From NCBI RefSeq assembly GCF_001761485.1, contig NC_090773.1:3162001-3226000 (forward strand): a stretch of 64,000 nucleotides of DNA. The letters run 5' to 3'. The notes below the pieces were generated by a model, which saw only the letters and a list, made by a program, of their open reading frames with translations, did no database searches and was not told the origin of the DNA. Both the position numbers and the translations under genes were made by a program. The DNA comes from Yarrowia lipolytica. Lineage: Eukaryota; Ascomycota; Dipodascomycetes; Dipodascales. Positions 42,246-53,894 of the stretch are shown piece after piece (positions within the stretch are counted from its first letter, which is position 1; each line of letters opens with the position of its first letter).

Positions 42246-43059
42246 GTTGTTGACTAACCCTGACTAACCCGTCACATGAGACAGATTCACGGACAGAGTC
42301 ACAGACAGAGTCACGGTCACTGAAGGGTACAGCTCGCACCACATCACATCACACCCGGTCTGTCATTTCCCAGTCGCGAGACAGAGGGAGACTGGCTGAT
42401 TCCGATGAGACAACAATACTGGTTGATCGAACAAGACTTTGTCGAATGTCTGCACTGAATTAGACTATCCGAGACTTCGCTTGAATCCTTCTGCGTGGGT
42501 CATGATAGTGTCTTCATTTAGGTGTTTGTATCACCTACGCTGTGTCTACCTGGATGCTGTGCCAACAGTCAGCCTTGCTCTCGAAATCAGAACAAGTTCC
42601 CAACATGAGGACAGGGAGCACCACTGCTTAAGATGCCGCGGGTCTTCACCAAGCATCTGTCCACCTCGGACCAGGCCAAGTCCAAGGTCTGGCTGCTCCA
42701 GCCTGCTATCAAAGTGCCAAACGTCACAGAAAGTACATGGTCCAGTATGCCACTGGAGCTCCAAGCTGTCCGCTTAGTGTGGTACAGTTGCAGGTGTCTG
42801 CACCATGTCTTTGCACAAGAGTGTTGGGTGTGGTGCACTAGGGTGGAACATGGGAGTCGGAGCTAGCCTCAACAATCTGGTTCGACTCTCGATCTCATTA
42901 CGACCCCTACCCTGGCACCTTACACATTTGTTTGACACCGCCCCCAGCACTGCATGTCAATCAAAACTTTTCTTGGACTATTTACAGACCCACTTAGAGC
43001 CTTACTATATACGATTTGGGAGGATGGATGGGATTACAGCCAATCCACACGTTACAGCT

Positions 43060-44778
43060 CTACTTGAGCTCAGACTCGCCCTCACCTTTGGGCTGGTACA
43101 CCTTGACCTTCTCCATCACTCTCTGGTCCACGACCACCGGCTGAACCCACTCACTGCCGTTATCCTGGCCCTTCTTGACCCACTTGCTGGGCCAGTCATA
43201 CTCCTCGGACACCAGCAAATCGGGGTCGGTCTTGACGTCGAAAGGACGGGTGTCTCCGGTCACAGCAACCACGGTGGCAGCTCCCACCTCGTCGGCCACG
43301 GCACGCTTGTTGAAGTACCGCGCAATTCGCAGAGGGGTGTTCATGAAGCCCATAATGTGTCGGTGGGGAATCACGGCGATGGGGGAAAAGAAAAACTGCT
43401 CGACAAAGGCAGTGCCAGATCCGGCAGGCGAGTTGAGATCATTGGGCTGTTGGTTGATGTTGGACGAGACGGTGGAGTGCGCTGTGGACGCGTTCTCAAA
43501 GCCAGACGCGTAAAACTCGGACAGCTCAGCCTCGGAGTACTCCTCTGGTCGAATATACGGCTTGGGCACGGGCTTTCGCTTGATTTCAGGCAGCGGCGCC
43601 TTCGGGTCCCATTCGGAGGGTGACATTTCAGACAGGGGCTTGGGGGTCTTGTTGTCGGAGGCTGCGGGCGTGTCGTGAGTCGAAGCCGTTTCGGAGACGA
43701 CATCCACAGGTCCTGCCGCGGTCTGTTCAACGTCAGTGACGGCGGTCACGTCTCCAGAGTGAGAAATGGTCTCCGAAACGTCCTTCACCATCTCCGGGTG
43801 AGAGTTGAGGTGTTCAGAGACAGATTGAACATTCTGAACAGCAGTAGTAGGCTCTTCGACTGGAGTTTTGACTAGACCCAACGCATCATCGTCATCCTTC
43901 TCTCGGTTGGGAAACTCCTCATAGACCTTTCGATTATCCTCGTCCGGTCGAGGGTCCTCCAGAGGCCCCAGCCAGCCCTCGTGCAGACCGGCAAGGTACT
44001 CTTTGTAGGCGCCCCGGCCGACGCAAATGACGCCGGACTCGGGGTTGAACTCGAGCTTGGAGGTGATTTCCTTGTCAAGCTGCTCCTGGGCAATGGTGCC
44101 GGCGACGGAGATGGACATTTGCTCCTCGGGCTGCGAGTCGGGAGAAGAGGGTGCTCCGGGTCTGTTGTTGATGGAGTTGAAGGCCTGGAACGTGGGGTTG
44201 GGGTTGGTGTGTTTTTCCCGGCCGGCCTTGAGTCTCTCGACCTCAGCGTTCTGCTCCGCCACCGCCTTGTTGTACTCCTCCTCGTCGACCATGAGTCGCG
44301 ACGGCACCTTGGGCAGGCCCATCTGCTCCCGTCGGTAGTTTCGAATGCCCTCTGCGACCACATATCGGATCTCGCCCTGGCGCGACTCCTGCTTCACCTC
44401 AAAGTCCAGCGCCGCGGCCGTCAGAATCGGCTTGATGTATGCTCGAAAGTGGGTCAGCACATGGTCGAGATAGTCGCCCGGCGGAGGCGCCACAAAGACG
44501 GTGATTTTCCGCGGAATCTCCAGCCCACCTAGAGGACGCTCTCCGAGATACGCCACCGCGTCCTTGTACTGCTGGCGCACCTTTTTCCGCTCGTGACGAT
44601 CGTAGTAGATTCCACCGGAAATCGTGCCAACCACGGTCCAGAAAATCATCCAGTTTCGCGACGGCAGCCGCAGCTGACGGATCCCCATAGCTCTCAGGGC
44701 CGGGTTGGTGTATCCGGTTTTTTTGGGCGCCGCTTCGGCGGTCGGTTTCGACGACTTTGGTGCGGTTTCGTCAGCCAT
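43060..44778 (-). CDS. TIM54: Mitochondrial inner-membrane translocase subunit Tim54
   Basis: 572 aa from ATG 44778. The frame is open further upstream, but MADETAPKSS is the natural start and the region before it is Pro/Asn-rich and not family-like. The N-terminal part has GYTNPALRAMGI and PSRNWMIFWTVVGTISGG (about 39-56), which is the single membrane segment, then a basic stretch DRHERKKVRQQYKD. These match Tim54, a component of the TIM22 complex that inserts carrier proteins into the inner membrane. Further family-like segments are RKITVFVAPPPGDYLDHVLTHF and AGLHEGWLGPLEDP. The central third is Ser/Thr/Glu-rich and variable. The protein is longer than yeast Tim54 (478 aa), mostly through that variable region. 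Confidence 0.92.
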   Translation of the reverse strand: MADETAPKSSKPTAEAAPKKTGYTNPALRAMGIRQLRLPSRNWMIFWTVVGTISGGIYYDRHERKKVRQQYKDAVAYLGERPLGGLEIPRKITVFVAPPPGDYLDHVLTHFRAYIKPILTAAALDFEVKQESRQGEIRYVVAEGIRNYRREQMGLPKVPSRLMVDEEEYNKAVAEQNAEVERLKAGREKHTNPNPTFQAFNSINNRPGAPSSPDSQPEEQMSISVAGTIAQEQLDKEITSKLEFNPESGVICVGRGAYKEYLAGLHEGWLGPLEDPRPDEDNRKVYEEFPNREKDDDDALGLVKTPVEEPTTAVQNVQSVSEHLNSHPEMVKDVSETISHSGDVTAVTDVEQTAAGPVDVVSETASTHDTPAASDNKTPKPLSEMSPSEWDPKAPLPEIKRKPVPKPYIRPEEYSEAELSEFYASGFENASTAHSTVSSNINQQPNDLNSPAGSGTAFVEQFFFSPIAVIPHRHIMGFMNTPLRIARYFNKRAVADEVGAATVVAVTGDTRPFDVKTDPDLLVSEEYDWPSKWVKKGQDNGSEWVQPVVVDQRVMEKVKVYQPKGEGESELK

Positions 44779-47700
44779 GTTGAGGTGGTGTGGAGGAGGG
44801 AGAAAAGGCGAAAAAGCGTGGAGCTTATTTTGGTGTATAATTTTTGGGGTGGGACATTGGGGGGAAAATGTGGGAATGATCTGGGGGGCTGAAGGTATGT
44901 TGAAGGGGGTATTTCTGGATATTTTGTTTTTATTTGTCGGCCGAGTTGATGGGATTTGCATTGTTTACGATTGCATCAAAATTGAGCGAGTTGGACTTTT
45001 CAATAATTCCAACAAATATGTTAAAAAGTCCAGTACTTTTGTTGGAGATGAAGAAGGAAGTTTTTGGGGACTACAGGAGTTTTGGAGGAGTTTGTGTAGG
45101 GAATAGTTGAGGGGGGTGGTTTTTGGTGGTTTGTGGGTGGTGGTAGGTCGATGGACGATTGGCGTTGAGTTTTGTCGGTATATTGAGTGAATCGTCCCGT
45201 TGTAGTGGATTTTGTAGTTTGTCAAGTAATATTTCGAGTAGTTAGTTGGTGTGTTGTGGAAGGTAAATATATATAGTTATTCTTTCACAGCAAAGTTATA
45301 ATTAATTTGAATATATGAGAAAAAAAATATAGAAAAATATAGGAAAAAAAAAAATATATATAAAAATATAAAAAAAAATAAAAAAACACAACTTTTCGCT
45401 GATCAAGTAGTTATACCGCCTATATATATAACAAACTGAGATATTTTTGTCGGTTTATTTATATTTCGTTGGTTATTGGAGGAATTGTGGTGTTGTCGCT
45501 GGGATTCTGGACATGTTGGCTCTGAGGATGTTTGAGGCGTAAATGGTGACTGTTTTAGTGACTAATCTAGTCCGTTTTTTTATGCTAAATTCATGGGCAC
45601 GAAAATCAGAGCGATCGGATCAGTATTCATGGAGTTGGGGTTTCTTCAGAAGTGGTGAAGAAATTTCGAGGAAAATATTAGGATTTTCCAAGGGAGATAC
45701 AGATGAGTTTGTATGGAGATGAATGTTTGTTTTGGTCATATTAATAGATTGTTGAAGACATATTTCGGATATATATATTCGTCGGTGAGTTGTGATCCAA
45801 CCGAGGTGGATGAAGTGGGACAAAAAGCTGGGGACGACTTTGGACTGAACATTTGAGGGGGTTTGAGAGGAGAGGGATAAAAGTATGTAAAGAAATAGTT
45901 GTTTGTTTCGTTCCGTTTGTATATATCCTTTGAGTCTATGGAAATCTGGTTTATATTCAGCGAGTTGAATTGAGTAGTTGTGTGCATGATTTGACATGAA
46001 CACTTGGCAAACCTGGAGGAACGTTGTAGATGGTTTTTGAAAAGAAAAAGAGGGGTTTCTATAAATGATATTGTTATTATTATTCCTTTGATTAAAATAA
46101 AACTACCCCGGGCTCAATAGGACTGATATTGAGTAACTTAATGGTTTCCGATTCTTTAGGCGTAGTGTGGCAAGTGTCTTTTTAACGCTTCATGTGATTG
46201 AGAGGGGCACTTTTCCCACATGTTGAAAAAATGGATATAATGGCATTATTTTTCTCCAATTAGTCCGATTTCAAGGAGTTTGGACAGATTGGTTTTGTAT
46301 TCGATTAGTTGTGAAGAATCTAGATATCCAGATAGTGTGATACTGTTATACGAAGCCAAACATACTCTCGTTTGCTGGGTCTTCCAGGAATGCTGGAGCT
46401 TAGATGAGTAGATCAAAAGTTGTGTATTTTGCTTCTCTACTCAATTGCTTTTGAATATTGCCATCGACCAAATACTCATTCATTCTGAGTAGGTTTCTTT
46501 CTCTGAATTGTCTGGCGAACACAACCGGCTGCCCATTTGGGGCTCAGAGGATTGGAATGCCGGTTCAAATATATGATGACGGTTGTTCATTGAGTTCAGC
46601 AGGTTCATATTAAACCATCATTTAACTGATCGGCTTGCCAACCAGCTTGCTACGGGAACCAAACGCCCCGCTCCTCGTTTTATCAATCTCTAGATGTCCA
46701 TGCATAGATGTATTTGATCATGCTGCAGTATTGTATATGATCATGCAGTATTGTGCATTATCATGCTCAGTCTTCCCCACATTAGTTTAACCACAGCGGT
46801 TCAGTCTTCTAGTTCTTTTCCTCTTACTTATTCCTTGCAACAGACACAGACGGAGCATTAACAGTAACACCGAGAGTTCGAACACATGCAGAATCCGAAC
46901 ACCGACACAGACACCGTCGCTTTGTGTCACACTCTGCGTTTGTCACGCTTTGCTTCTGTGTCATGGTCCCCTTCAGTATCTGGGCCACATTGACAAGCCA
47001 CACCAACACTACCCCGTTACTCGTCCAGGGCAACTCCCCATCGTCGGCTCGCAATCGTTCTCTGCTCTCTCTGAGGTATCTCTGTCACCCAGTGGTCCTT
47101 CTGCATCCTCCTGGAGCTCAGCCACCCACTAATGGTCTGCGCACCTCGTCCTTGCACCAGCTCCAACTCCTCCTCCTCAGTCGTCCATCCGATGGCCTCC
47201 GCACGGTCGCCTAGTTGCCAGTGTTGTCTGTGGACGATGTAGGTTGGACAGTGGAATGTGATAGAGTAACGCGACAATTCTCATGTCCTGTTCCAGTTCA
47301 CCCTAGCTGCCATCACCCATCTCACAGCTGATCTTGTGCAACATCTAGATCACTAATTCCTGAAGACAATGTCACATGACTCTTAATGCTCTAACACACC
47401 CTCGACTCTCACCTGACGCGACCTCCACGTTCATCTGGCGCCTTTTTACTTCACTCCGAATGGCCACGTCTTCGAAATAACACGTCCGAAGACATCACTC
47501 AGCCGTGCCAGTGCTTCCTCTCCTGTGACTACACACGAAGCTGCTGTTTCATGTTATACTGTGGGTGCTTTCCAGACCAAGCGTAGAAGTACTCGCACTG
47601 TACAAGTCACCCCCTCCACTCCCATGTGCTCGCATCTGCCATTGCTCTGGAACTCCGTGTCTGTTCCACGTATCTACACTGTGACCTGTTAGTCTCGTTG

Positions 47701-47842
47701 AGAAACTGAAATATGTTAAAAGCTATATACGAATGCCGGATTAAAAGTGGCGTCTAGAGAACAAATAAATAAGAGCCGTTGCAGGGCTAGCGGGCAGACC
47801 GGCTGCAACCAAGAGCTACTGCCGCATGGTCGGATGGTCTGC
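44779..47842. other. Intergenic region, A/T-rich, no gene recognised
   Basis: 3.1 kb. It contains the second copy of the hairpin core (45276-45305) followed by a 120-bp A/T-only-like tract (about 45310-45390). Composition is more balanced at 46850-47690, but I see no gene there. There is no CACGTG in this interval. Confidence 0.55.
45276..45305. repeat. Second copy of the 30-bp hairpin core
   Basis: 29 of 30 bases equal 30645-30674. The flanks differ: here ATATAT-rich arms replace the TACATTCATTT/AAATGAATGTA arms. An A-rich tract follows, as at the first copy. Confidence 0.7.
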
Positions 47843-49057
47843 TTAGATGAGCAGAGCGATGCAAGAGAGGCCGACAGCGCCGATTGACAGTGAGACCATG
47901 GAGGCGCCGTTGGACTGGCCGTTCGAGCCGGAGGCAGAACCAGAGGCGGAGGAGCCAGAGGCGGAGGAGCCAGCAGATCGAGTTGCTGAGCCAGAGGCGC
48001 CGGATCCAGAGGCGCCGGCAGATCGAGTGGCGGAGCCTGAGGCAGAAGCACCGGAAGCACCACCGGAGACGGCAGAAGTGGCGAGGCCAGAGGCAGAGCC
48101 GACACCAGCAGCTCCAGAGCCAGAAGCAGAGCCGGTGGGGGCAGCAGAGCCAGAGGCGGCAGAACCAGATGCACCAGAACCAGATGCGCCAGCGCCAGTC
48201 TCAGAAGCAGAGCCGGAGCCAGAGGCAGCGGATCCAGAGGCGCCAGATCCAGTGACGGCGGCACCGGAGCCAGAAGCGGCAGAGCCAGAGGCGGCGGAGC
48301 CAGAGGCAGCAGAGCCAGAGGCGGCGGAGCCAGAGGCAGCAGATCCAGAGGCCTCAGCGCCGGAAGCAGTGGCGGTGGCAGCTCCAGAGCCGGAAGCGCC
48401 GGAGGCACCAGCTGCGCCAGAAGCTCCAGAGGCGTCAGCACCAGTAGCGGTAGCAGCTCCAGAGCCCTCAGCACCAGAGCCAGAGGCTCCAGAGGCCTCG
48501 GCACCAGAGGCAGTAGCAGCGCCAGAAGCGCCAGAAGCTCCGGAGGCACCAGCACCTTCAGTCTGGGCGGCGCCGGAACCGGAAGCCTGGGCAGGGGCAG
48601 AGGCACCAGAAGCACCGGCAGCGCCCTCGGTCTGGGCACCACCAGAGGGACCAGCAGCACCGGAAGCGCCGGAAGCACCAGCAGCACCCTCAGTCTGGGC
48701 AGCGCCAGAGGGACCAGCAGCAGCACCAGAAGCGTCGGAAGCTCCACCAGCAGCCTGGGTCTGGGCGGCGCCGGAGGCCTCAGCGGCGGTGGTGGCAGCG
48801 GCAGCGCCAGACTCTCCTCCACCGACAATCTGGGCACCTCCGGAAGGACCGGCAGCGGCGCCAGGAGCGACACCAGCGGCTCCATCAGCTCCGCTCTGGG
48901 GGGAGCCGGCCATCTGGAGAGCGTCGACGGTGGCCTGCTGGGCGGCGTAGGCCTGGGGCACGAAGGATGCGGTGTCGTAGAGAATGGGGTTGGCGGTGGC
49001 CTGGGCGGCGGCGAGGTTGCCGTTACCGACAGAGACAGCGTTTGGAAGCAGAGACAT
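47843..49057 (-). CDS. Ala/Ser/Gly-rich repeat protein with GPI-like C-terminus
   Basis: 404 aa. The N-terminal 50 residues (MSLLPNAVSVGNGNLAAAQA and on) are not repetitive. The body is built of Gly-Ala-Ser-Gly units with insertions such as GAAQTEGA and ATATGA. The C-terminus is SNGQSNGASMVSLSIGAVG plus LSCIALLI, a small-residue site followed by a hydrophobic tail as in GPI-anchored wall proteins. Oddly, there is no hydrophobic N-terminal signal peptide. The start is supported by a TATA box about 90 bp upstream, which leaves little room for an upstream exon. The plus-strand frame through the same repeat is an artefact of its three-base periodicity. It is a likely cell-wall or surface protein if secreted by an unusual route or if the start is misjudged. 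Confidence 0.72.
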   Translation of the reverse strand: MSLLPNAVSVGNGNLAAAQATANPILYDTASFVPQAYAAQQATVDALQMAGSPQSGADGAAGVAPGAAAGPSGGAQIVGGGESGAAAATTAAEASGAAQTQAAGGASDASGAAAGPSGAAQTEGAAGASGASGAAGPSGGAQTEGAAGASGASAPAQASGSGAAQTEGAGASGASGASGAATASGAEASGASGSGAEGSGAATATGADASGASGAAGASGASGSGAATATASGAEASGSAASGSAASGSAASGSAASGSAASGSGAAVTGSGASGSAASGSGSASETGAGASGSGASGSAASGSAAPTGSASGSGAAGVGSASGLATSAVSGGASGASASGSATRSAGASGSGASGSATRSAGSSASGSSASGSASGSNGQSNGASMVSLSIGAVGLSCIALLI

Positions 49058-49146
49058 TGTGAGTATGTGTGTGTGTGTGTGTGTGTGTTTTGGGAGGTTG
49101 TTTGTTCGGTAGTTTGATGTGGGGATTTCAGCGACAGATCGACGGG

Positions 49147-49154
49147 TTTATATA
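49147..49154 (-). promoter_or_regulatory. TATA box of the Ala/Ser/Gly-rich protein gene
   Basis: TATATAAA on the minus strand, about 90 bp before ATG 49057. A (CA)n tract (minus strand) and an unstructured leader lie between. Confidence 0.6.
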
Positions 49155-51236
49155 TCTTGTCTCTCAACGCCAGTGGCTGCCGAGACAAGCTTTGTAAATC
49201 AGGTACATGGTCTGAGCAGGGGTTATTGTGAGGTTAAAAAAGACAAAGTGGGCGAGTGCGGGGAGGGTAGAAAACGTGGCGGTTGGTGAGTAAAATGGAT
49301 GTTTGAGTGGGCAGAGGCGGCAAGTTTGGAGATGGCAATGGGTGGGTAAGTGGGGCAGGCGTTTTTCGGGTTTGGAGGACGACGATTGGGTGAGTTGTGC
49401 CAACTTGTCCATCCCAACTTGTCCAGGTTGAGCTCTTCGACTTTTCGTTTGCTTTGCTTGGCATAGCCACGTACTCTGATACTCGACGTACATGGCCGCC
49501 AGCCCAGTATGTGACATGTGTTTGGGCTTCTATTTTTGCAACAATTCGGTTGCCTTCTTCGGCGTGTTTTCCTGCTCGAGAATTAGAGTTGTCGTGTATT
49601 TTTTGTGTTGTTTAGAGGAGAGACGGTAGCACGTTTCTTTCATCGGCGACAAAAGTGGAATGAGGATGTTTTTGTACCCTAACAGCCATTCTCTATTTTC
49701 TCGAACTCCCTCCGTTGTTGTGGCACGTCTAATTGTTGAGATGTGATTTTTTCTTCTTTTTTTTTTTTTCATTTGCATTTTTTCACGCGAACCATGTTTA
49801 GCGTGATTCATGCAAAATGACACTTCCAAACAGGGGCCTGCGCAAGGTACCATCAAACCCTGTTGGGTGTCTATCACTTGTTTGTTCGTTGGCGGAATGA
49901 TGTCATTGTTGTTGACGGGCGAAAAGGGATGGGGACTGGATGAGAATTCGTCAGTCTGGGTAGTGAGCTTAGATGGAGAAGCCAGGCGGTGAACCCAGGC
50001 GGTGATAGAGCTGGAATCTAACCACAGGTATGCTCCGAAGCTCGCATTAATCATTAATGGCTCAGTACGTCGCCCTTTTGCTAATTACAGTATACAGTGC
50101 ATGCCCCAAGTGGGTTTGAGGGGTTGGAGAAGGGATGGGATTTTTTCCGGTGAGTATTGGACCTGTTGAAACGATAGATGTACCGATGGAATTGTGAGAT
50201 CTGGCCGAGTCCAAATCTGGTCTCAGAATTGCAATTTCATGTGTTGTCATTCCGCTGCGCCGCCTTGTTCTATTTTTATTGTCCAACTTTATTTCACCCG
50301 TTTCACGACGTTTCAGGCACCCGGATTGGCGCTGCAAGTGAAGAATGTGCTACTCTGGAGACAAAGAGACGTCGGGGGACTAGAAGGGTCACAGCCCTGT
50401 GCGCTGGGCCTTTTGCCCTGTTGGTTCGTTCTGGACGAGCCGCCGGGGACCCAGTCCAGCAGTGACCAGACGGCGTTTCTCGGCTAAAATACTGGCTCAA
50501 ATCTCTCAGCTTTATTAGTTGTAGGATTCTGAGGGTTTGGAGCAGAAATACGTCTTGTTGAGGAGGTCTCCGTGTATTCTTTGGGTCGCTTGGATCTCTT
50601 GGTCCGTTTTGGATCTCCTCGGAGACTTTTGACAGACACTACCAAACACCTCCATCGTTACAATGCACAGCCCCGCGTTTGTCTGAGGCTACAGTGCAAG
50701 ATACAGTACGAGTGCAACTGCTCGTGCAAGGTACGCTCAAGATACTGTACAGTACGTGGTTTCGACAGTCTAGAAACGCAAAGATTGCGCCATTCAATTT
50801 GTTCCTGCGTTTTGCAGACTGCAGGACAATGGAGCTGTAGGAAACAGTACAGTATGTACCAGTACGAGTTGATAAGTCCAGAAAAAGAGCCTGCTGTTTA
50901 AACTGGGTAAGTCACGTGAATGGGTAGGTGGGGGGGGACAGTTTGCATTGATGGTGGTCACGTGTTCTACGGCGTGATCACAACTCTCTGTTGGTCATGT
51001 TGGCGGTTCAGACTTGTTTCTCTTGGAAAGACGTAAACAAAAGGCGGATTCATTCGGGAGCGGCGAGTTTGTGGACCAGCCCAAAAGTGAAACAGGGCCG
51101 TTTCAGCCGCTGAATCGGGCTTTTGGCACCGTATCGCGCAAAAATGTGGCAGTGTTGAAAGATGCATAACTCAAGTATAATGGGGAAGAGAGCAATCAGA
51201 GTTGGTCTTGAGGAGTTGGTGGTAGACGTTGAATGG

Positions 51237-51345
51237 AGGTTGACGGGGTGGCATTCAGGTTGACGGGGTTGCATTCAGGTTGACGGGGTGGCATTCAGGT
51301 TGACGGGGTTGCATTCAGGTTGACGGAGTTGAATTGAGGTTGACG
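51237..51345. repeat. 20-bp minisatellite, five to six copies
   Basis: Tandem units of GCATTCAGGTTGACGGGGTT, alternating GGGGTT and GGGGTG at the end; outer copies are diverged. Confidence 0.88.
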
Positions 51346-52649
51346 GGGTTTTTTGGAGGTTTTTTGTCAATTTGGATCTCTGTGGAGCAGCCTGGAACAG
51401 CCCGAAATAGCCAACTGACTAAAGCCTTCCTTCAGTCACCTCAAATTCCCCATAGCCTCCTTTACTGCCCGGTCGTTGCCTCAGATGACTCGACGAGGCT
51501 GTACAAACCGTCGACTATGTTTCAGATAGTCTCCAGGATGCTCAGAGCTGTCGGCCATGTTGGAGACCAAGCAAGATATTGACCGACAACGAGAGGAAAT
51601 TCAGAATGATATAGTGATACTGTCCTCGCATGAATCATTTCATTGGAGTTTCTGACACTCCGGAATCCCAACCAAATCTGGGACTAGTATATATGATGTA
51701 TTATCTCGTCATATATCAAACTCTGGCATTGTTCCAGCTGATGAATTTCCAACTAATTCTCAACTAATTTTCGACCAATTACAAACTAGTTATACAACCA
51801 CTTGGAGCGGCTAAAATACACACCTGAACAGATCATTGTTTGGTCATTGATTGGTCACGTGATCTCCAGAGATGCTTCGTCCTCTTTCTCATTCTACAAC
51901 ACCTCTCTTATCTACGTTGTACAAGACTTGTATGTAACATCCAACACCCATCTAGATTGCATATGCCAGAGCACTGAAAAAGGAACAGTCCAAGTGCTGT
52001 ACCCTTTTAACGAGCGATATCCGGTCCCGCCTTCATTTCATCACGTGATATATCGTTTTAACTGCTATTTTCTGTCACATGACATTTATAGGCGCCATTC
52101 CTAGCGTTTTTTTCCACTCACTCCAGAAAGTGATGAGAAACGGGTTCCATGGTCTGACAAGAAGCCATCTTTTATTTCTAGCAGCTTCTGGAGTTGTCAC
52201 ATGAGGTTTCAATGGACTCTTTCTACCAATAAGTCGTCTGGGCAGAGATGCAAGTCGCTAAGAGTCATTGAGGGTTTGAAGTCATCAAATGATGTTTGAC
52301 TACTCGATTTTTCGTGAACTGCGGTGTAAACATGAGTTCATGTTCATATCTCGGCAAGTCGTCATCTGACAAGTACACGGAGACTTTTTTTGTATTCCAC
52401 TGATTCATTTTAATCCATTTTGCAACTCTGGATGTTCAGGATACTTCTAATCGTGTCTATTTGGTGTGATTTGCTCCCACTCCAACCTGTCTCGATCTGC
52501 TGGTGATGGACAAGTGCATTTGTCTCAGTTTTACACAGTTCTATTTATGGACTCTGAAACATGAGGAGGATAATAAGCATCAGTGATGAAGGGTCATGAG
52601 TTGCTAAGCCACGTGCCCAAGTCACGTGTTCTTTAACATCTTCAACCAA

Positions 52650-52687
52650 GTGATTCCATCAAGCAAACACACTCTTGATGGAATCAC
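52650..52687. repeat. Inverted repeat with 13-bp arms
   Basis: TGATTCCATCAAG at 52650-52662 and CTTGATGGAATCA at 52674-52686 are reverse complements separated by about 11 bp. It could form a stable hairpin. No gene is seen nearby. Confidence 0.7.
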
Positions 52688-53158
52688 TTGGTGTCTTCCT
52701 ACCATTGAAGTGACCATACAGAAGTGCACAGTAGCCGACTCTTGGTCGAGGGATATACATATCAATATAATAAATATATTTCAGCTTCTTTTGAATCGGT
52801 TTTTGAAAACATCTATCAACTTTCCGCCGAGCTGCGCTCAAGTCGACCCCTTTGAGGTGGAAGGCTCGCAGGGCTCTGTTAAATGAAGATGAAGAACATC
52901 CACTCCTCATTTTCTCCACCATTCCTTTCAATCACGATTTACGCACGGTTACTTTTCAGGCCAGATTTTACTTAATTTTTTTGCATTTTCCAATATATTT
53001 AAGTCCACAAAATCAAGACAAAAAGCTTTGAAAATTCAATTATCTTATTTAGTATTATTTTTATTCTAGGGAAATTGCGAGGAAAAATATGAGTATTTTT
53101 TGGTCATCCCAAAATCCCACTCGTGCGACTAGGTTCACTAGAAATGACATCACGTGCA

Positions 53159-53190
53159 ACCCTAACTCCTGAAACCCTATCTACCCTAAC
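53159..53190 (+). promoter_or_regulatory. Telobox-like promoter motifs of RPL15
   Basis: Three motifs of AACCCTA type occur within 32 bp, about 95 bp before the RPL15 start codon. Such motifs are typical of ribosomal protein promoters in many fungi, where Tbf1-like factors bind. A CACGTG lies just upstream at 53151. Confidence 0.6.
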
Positions 53191-53282
53191 CGCCACCCCA
53201 ATCGGGCATTCCAACTCCCAACTCCCACCTCCCACTCCCAAGTGAAATATCTTCCCACCCTTAACTCTCCAAGACAACAACA

Positions 53283-53894
53283 ATGGGCGCCTACAAGTAC
53301 CTTGAGGAAATCCACCGAAAGAAGCAGTCGGACGTGCTCCGATTCTTGCTCCGAGTCCGATGCTGGGAGTACCGACAGAAGACCGGTATCCACCGAGCTT
53401 CTCGACCCTCTCGACCCGACAAGGCTCGACGACTGGGTTACAAGGCCAAGCAGGGCTTTGTCATCTACCGAGTCCGAGTCCGACGAGGAAACCGAAAGCG
53501 ACCCTCCAAGAAGGGTGCCACCTACGGTAAGCCCACCAACCAGGGTATCAACCAGCTCAAGCTGCAGCGATCTCTGCGAGCTGTTGCCGAGGAGCGAGTT
53601 GGCCGACGAGCCGGCAACCTGCGAGTTCTCAACTCCTACTGGGTCAACCAGGACTCCACCTACAAGTACTTTGAGGTCATCCTGGTCGATCCTTCCCACG
53701 TTGTTATCCGAAACGATCCTCGAATCAACTGGATCTGCAACCCCGTGCACAAGCACCGAGAGTCCCGAGGTCTCACTGCCGCCGGCAAGAAGAACCGAGG
53801 TATCAACAAGGGCCACAAGTACCACAACACCTCTGCCGGTCGACGACACACCTGGAAGCTCCAGAACACTCTGTCTCTCTGGCGGTACCGATAA
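53283..53894 (+). CDS. RPL15: 60S ribosomal protein L15 (eL15)
   Basis: 203 aa. The whole sequence matches the eL15 family, from [18 protein letters not shown] to [14 protein letters not shown]. It is a basic protein of the large ribosomal subunit that contacts 25S rRNA. Codon use is strongly biased (CGA for Arg, AAG for Lys), as expected for a highly expressed gene. The leader is C-rich and ends in ACAACAACA before ATGG. There is no intron. Confidence 0.98.
   Translation: MGAYKYLEEIHRKKQSDVLRFLLRVRCWEYRQKTGIHRASRPSRPDKARRLGYKAKQGFVIYRVRVRRGNRKRPSKKGATYGKPTNQGINQLKLQRSLRAVAEERVGRRAGNLRVLNSYWVNQDSTYKYFEVILVDPSHVVIRNDPRINWICNPVHKHRESRGLTAAGKKNRGINKGHKYHNTSAGRRHTWKLQNTLSLWRYR

Larger units (their letters stand above)
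40353..43059. other. Intergenic region with CACGTG arrays and a possible gene relic
   Basis: 2.7 kb. It holds a roughly 150-bp periodic repeat with CACGTG (40670-41160), a coding-like relic (41345-41640) and a 17-bp CACGTG minisatellite (42147-42245). The remainder up to the end of TIM54 shows nothing I can identify. Confidence 0.6.
49058..53282. other. Intergenic region, no gene recognised
   Basis: 4.2 kb. A GT dinucleotide tract lies at 49066-49088. A 20-bp minisatellite lies at 51237-51345. CACGTG occurs at 50913, 50959, 51856, 52042, 52610, 52623 and 53151. Words of GTACAGTA type recur at 50690-50870. A short inverted repeat with the arms TGATTCCATCAAG and CTTGATGGAATCA lies at 52650-52687. 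Telobox-like words precede the RPL15 gene. Confidence 0.6.

Noticed and set aside
47716-49188. 490-codon minus-strand frame and 367-codon plus-strand frame across the Ala/Ser/Gly repeat
   Set aside because: Both arise from the three-base periodicity of the repeat. The chosen frame has an ATG at the right distance from a TATA box and a GPI-like tail.
49825-49860. Resemblance to the U6 snRNA word CCTGCGCAAGG
   Set aside because: The rest of U6, including ACAGAGA and the 5' stem, is missing.
49530-50054. 174-codon minus-strand frame
   Set aside because: No domain, a poly-Lys stretch from a T run, and no promoter-like sequence; treated as chance.
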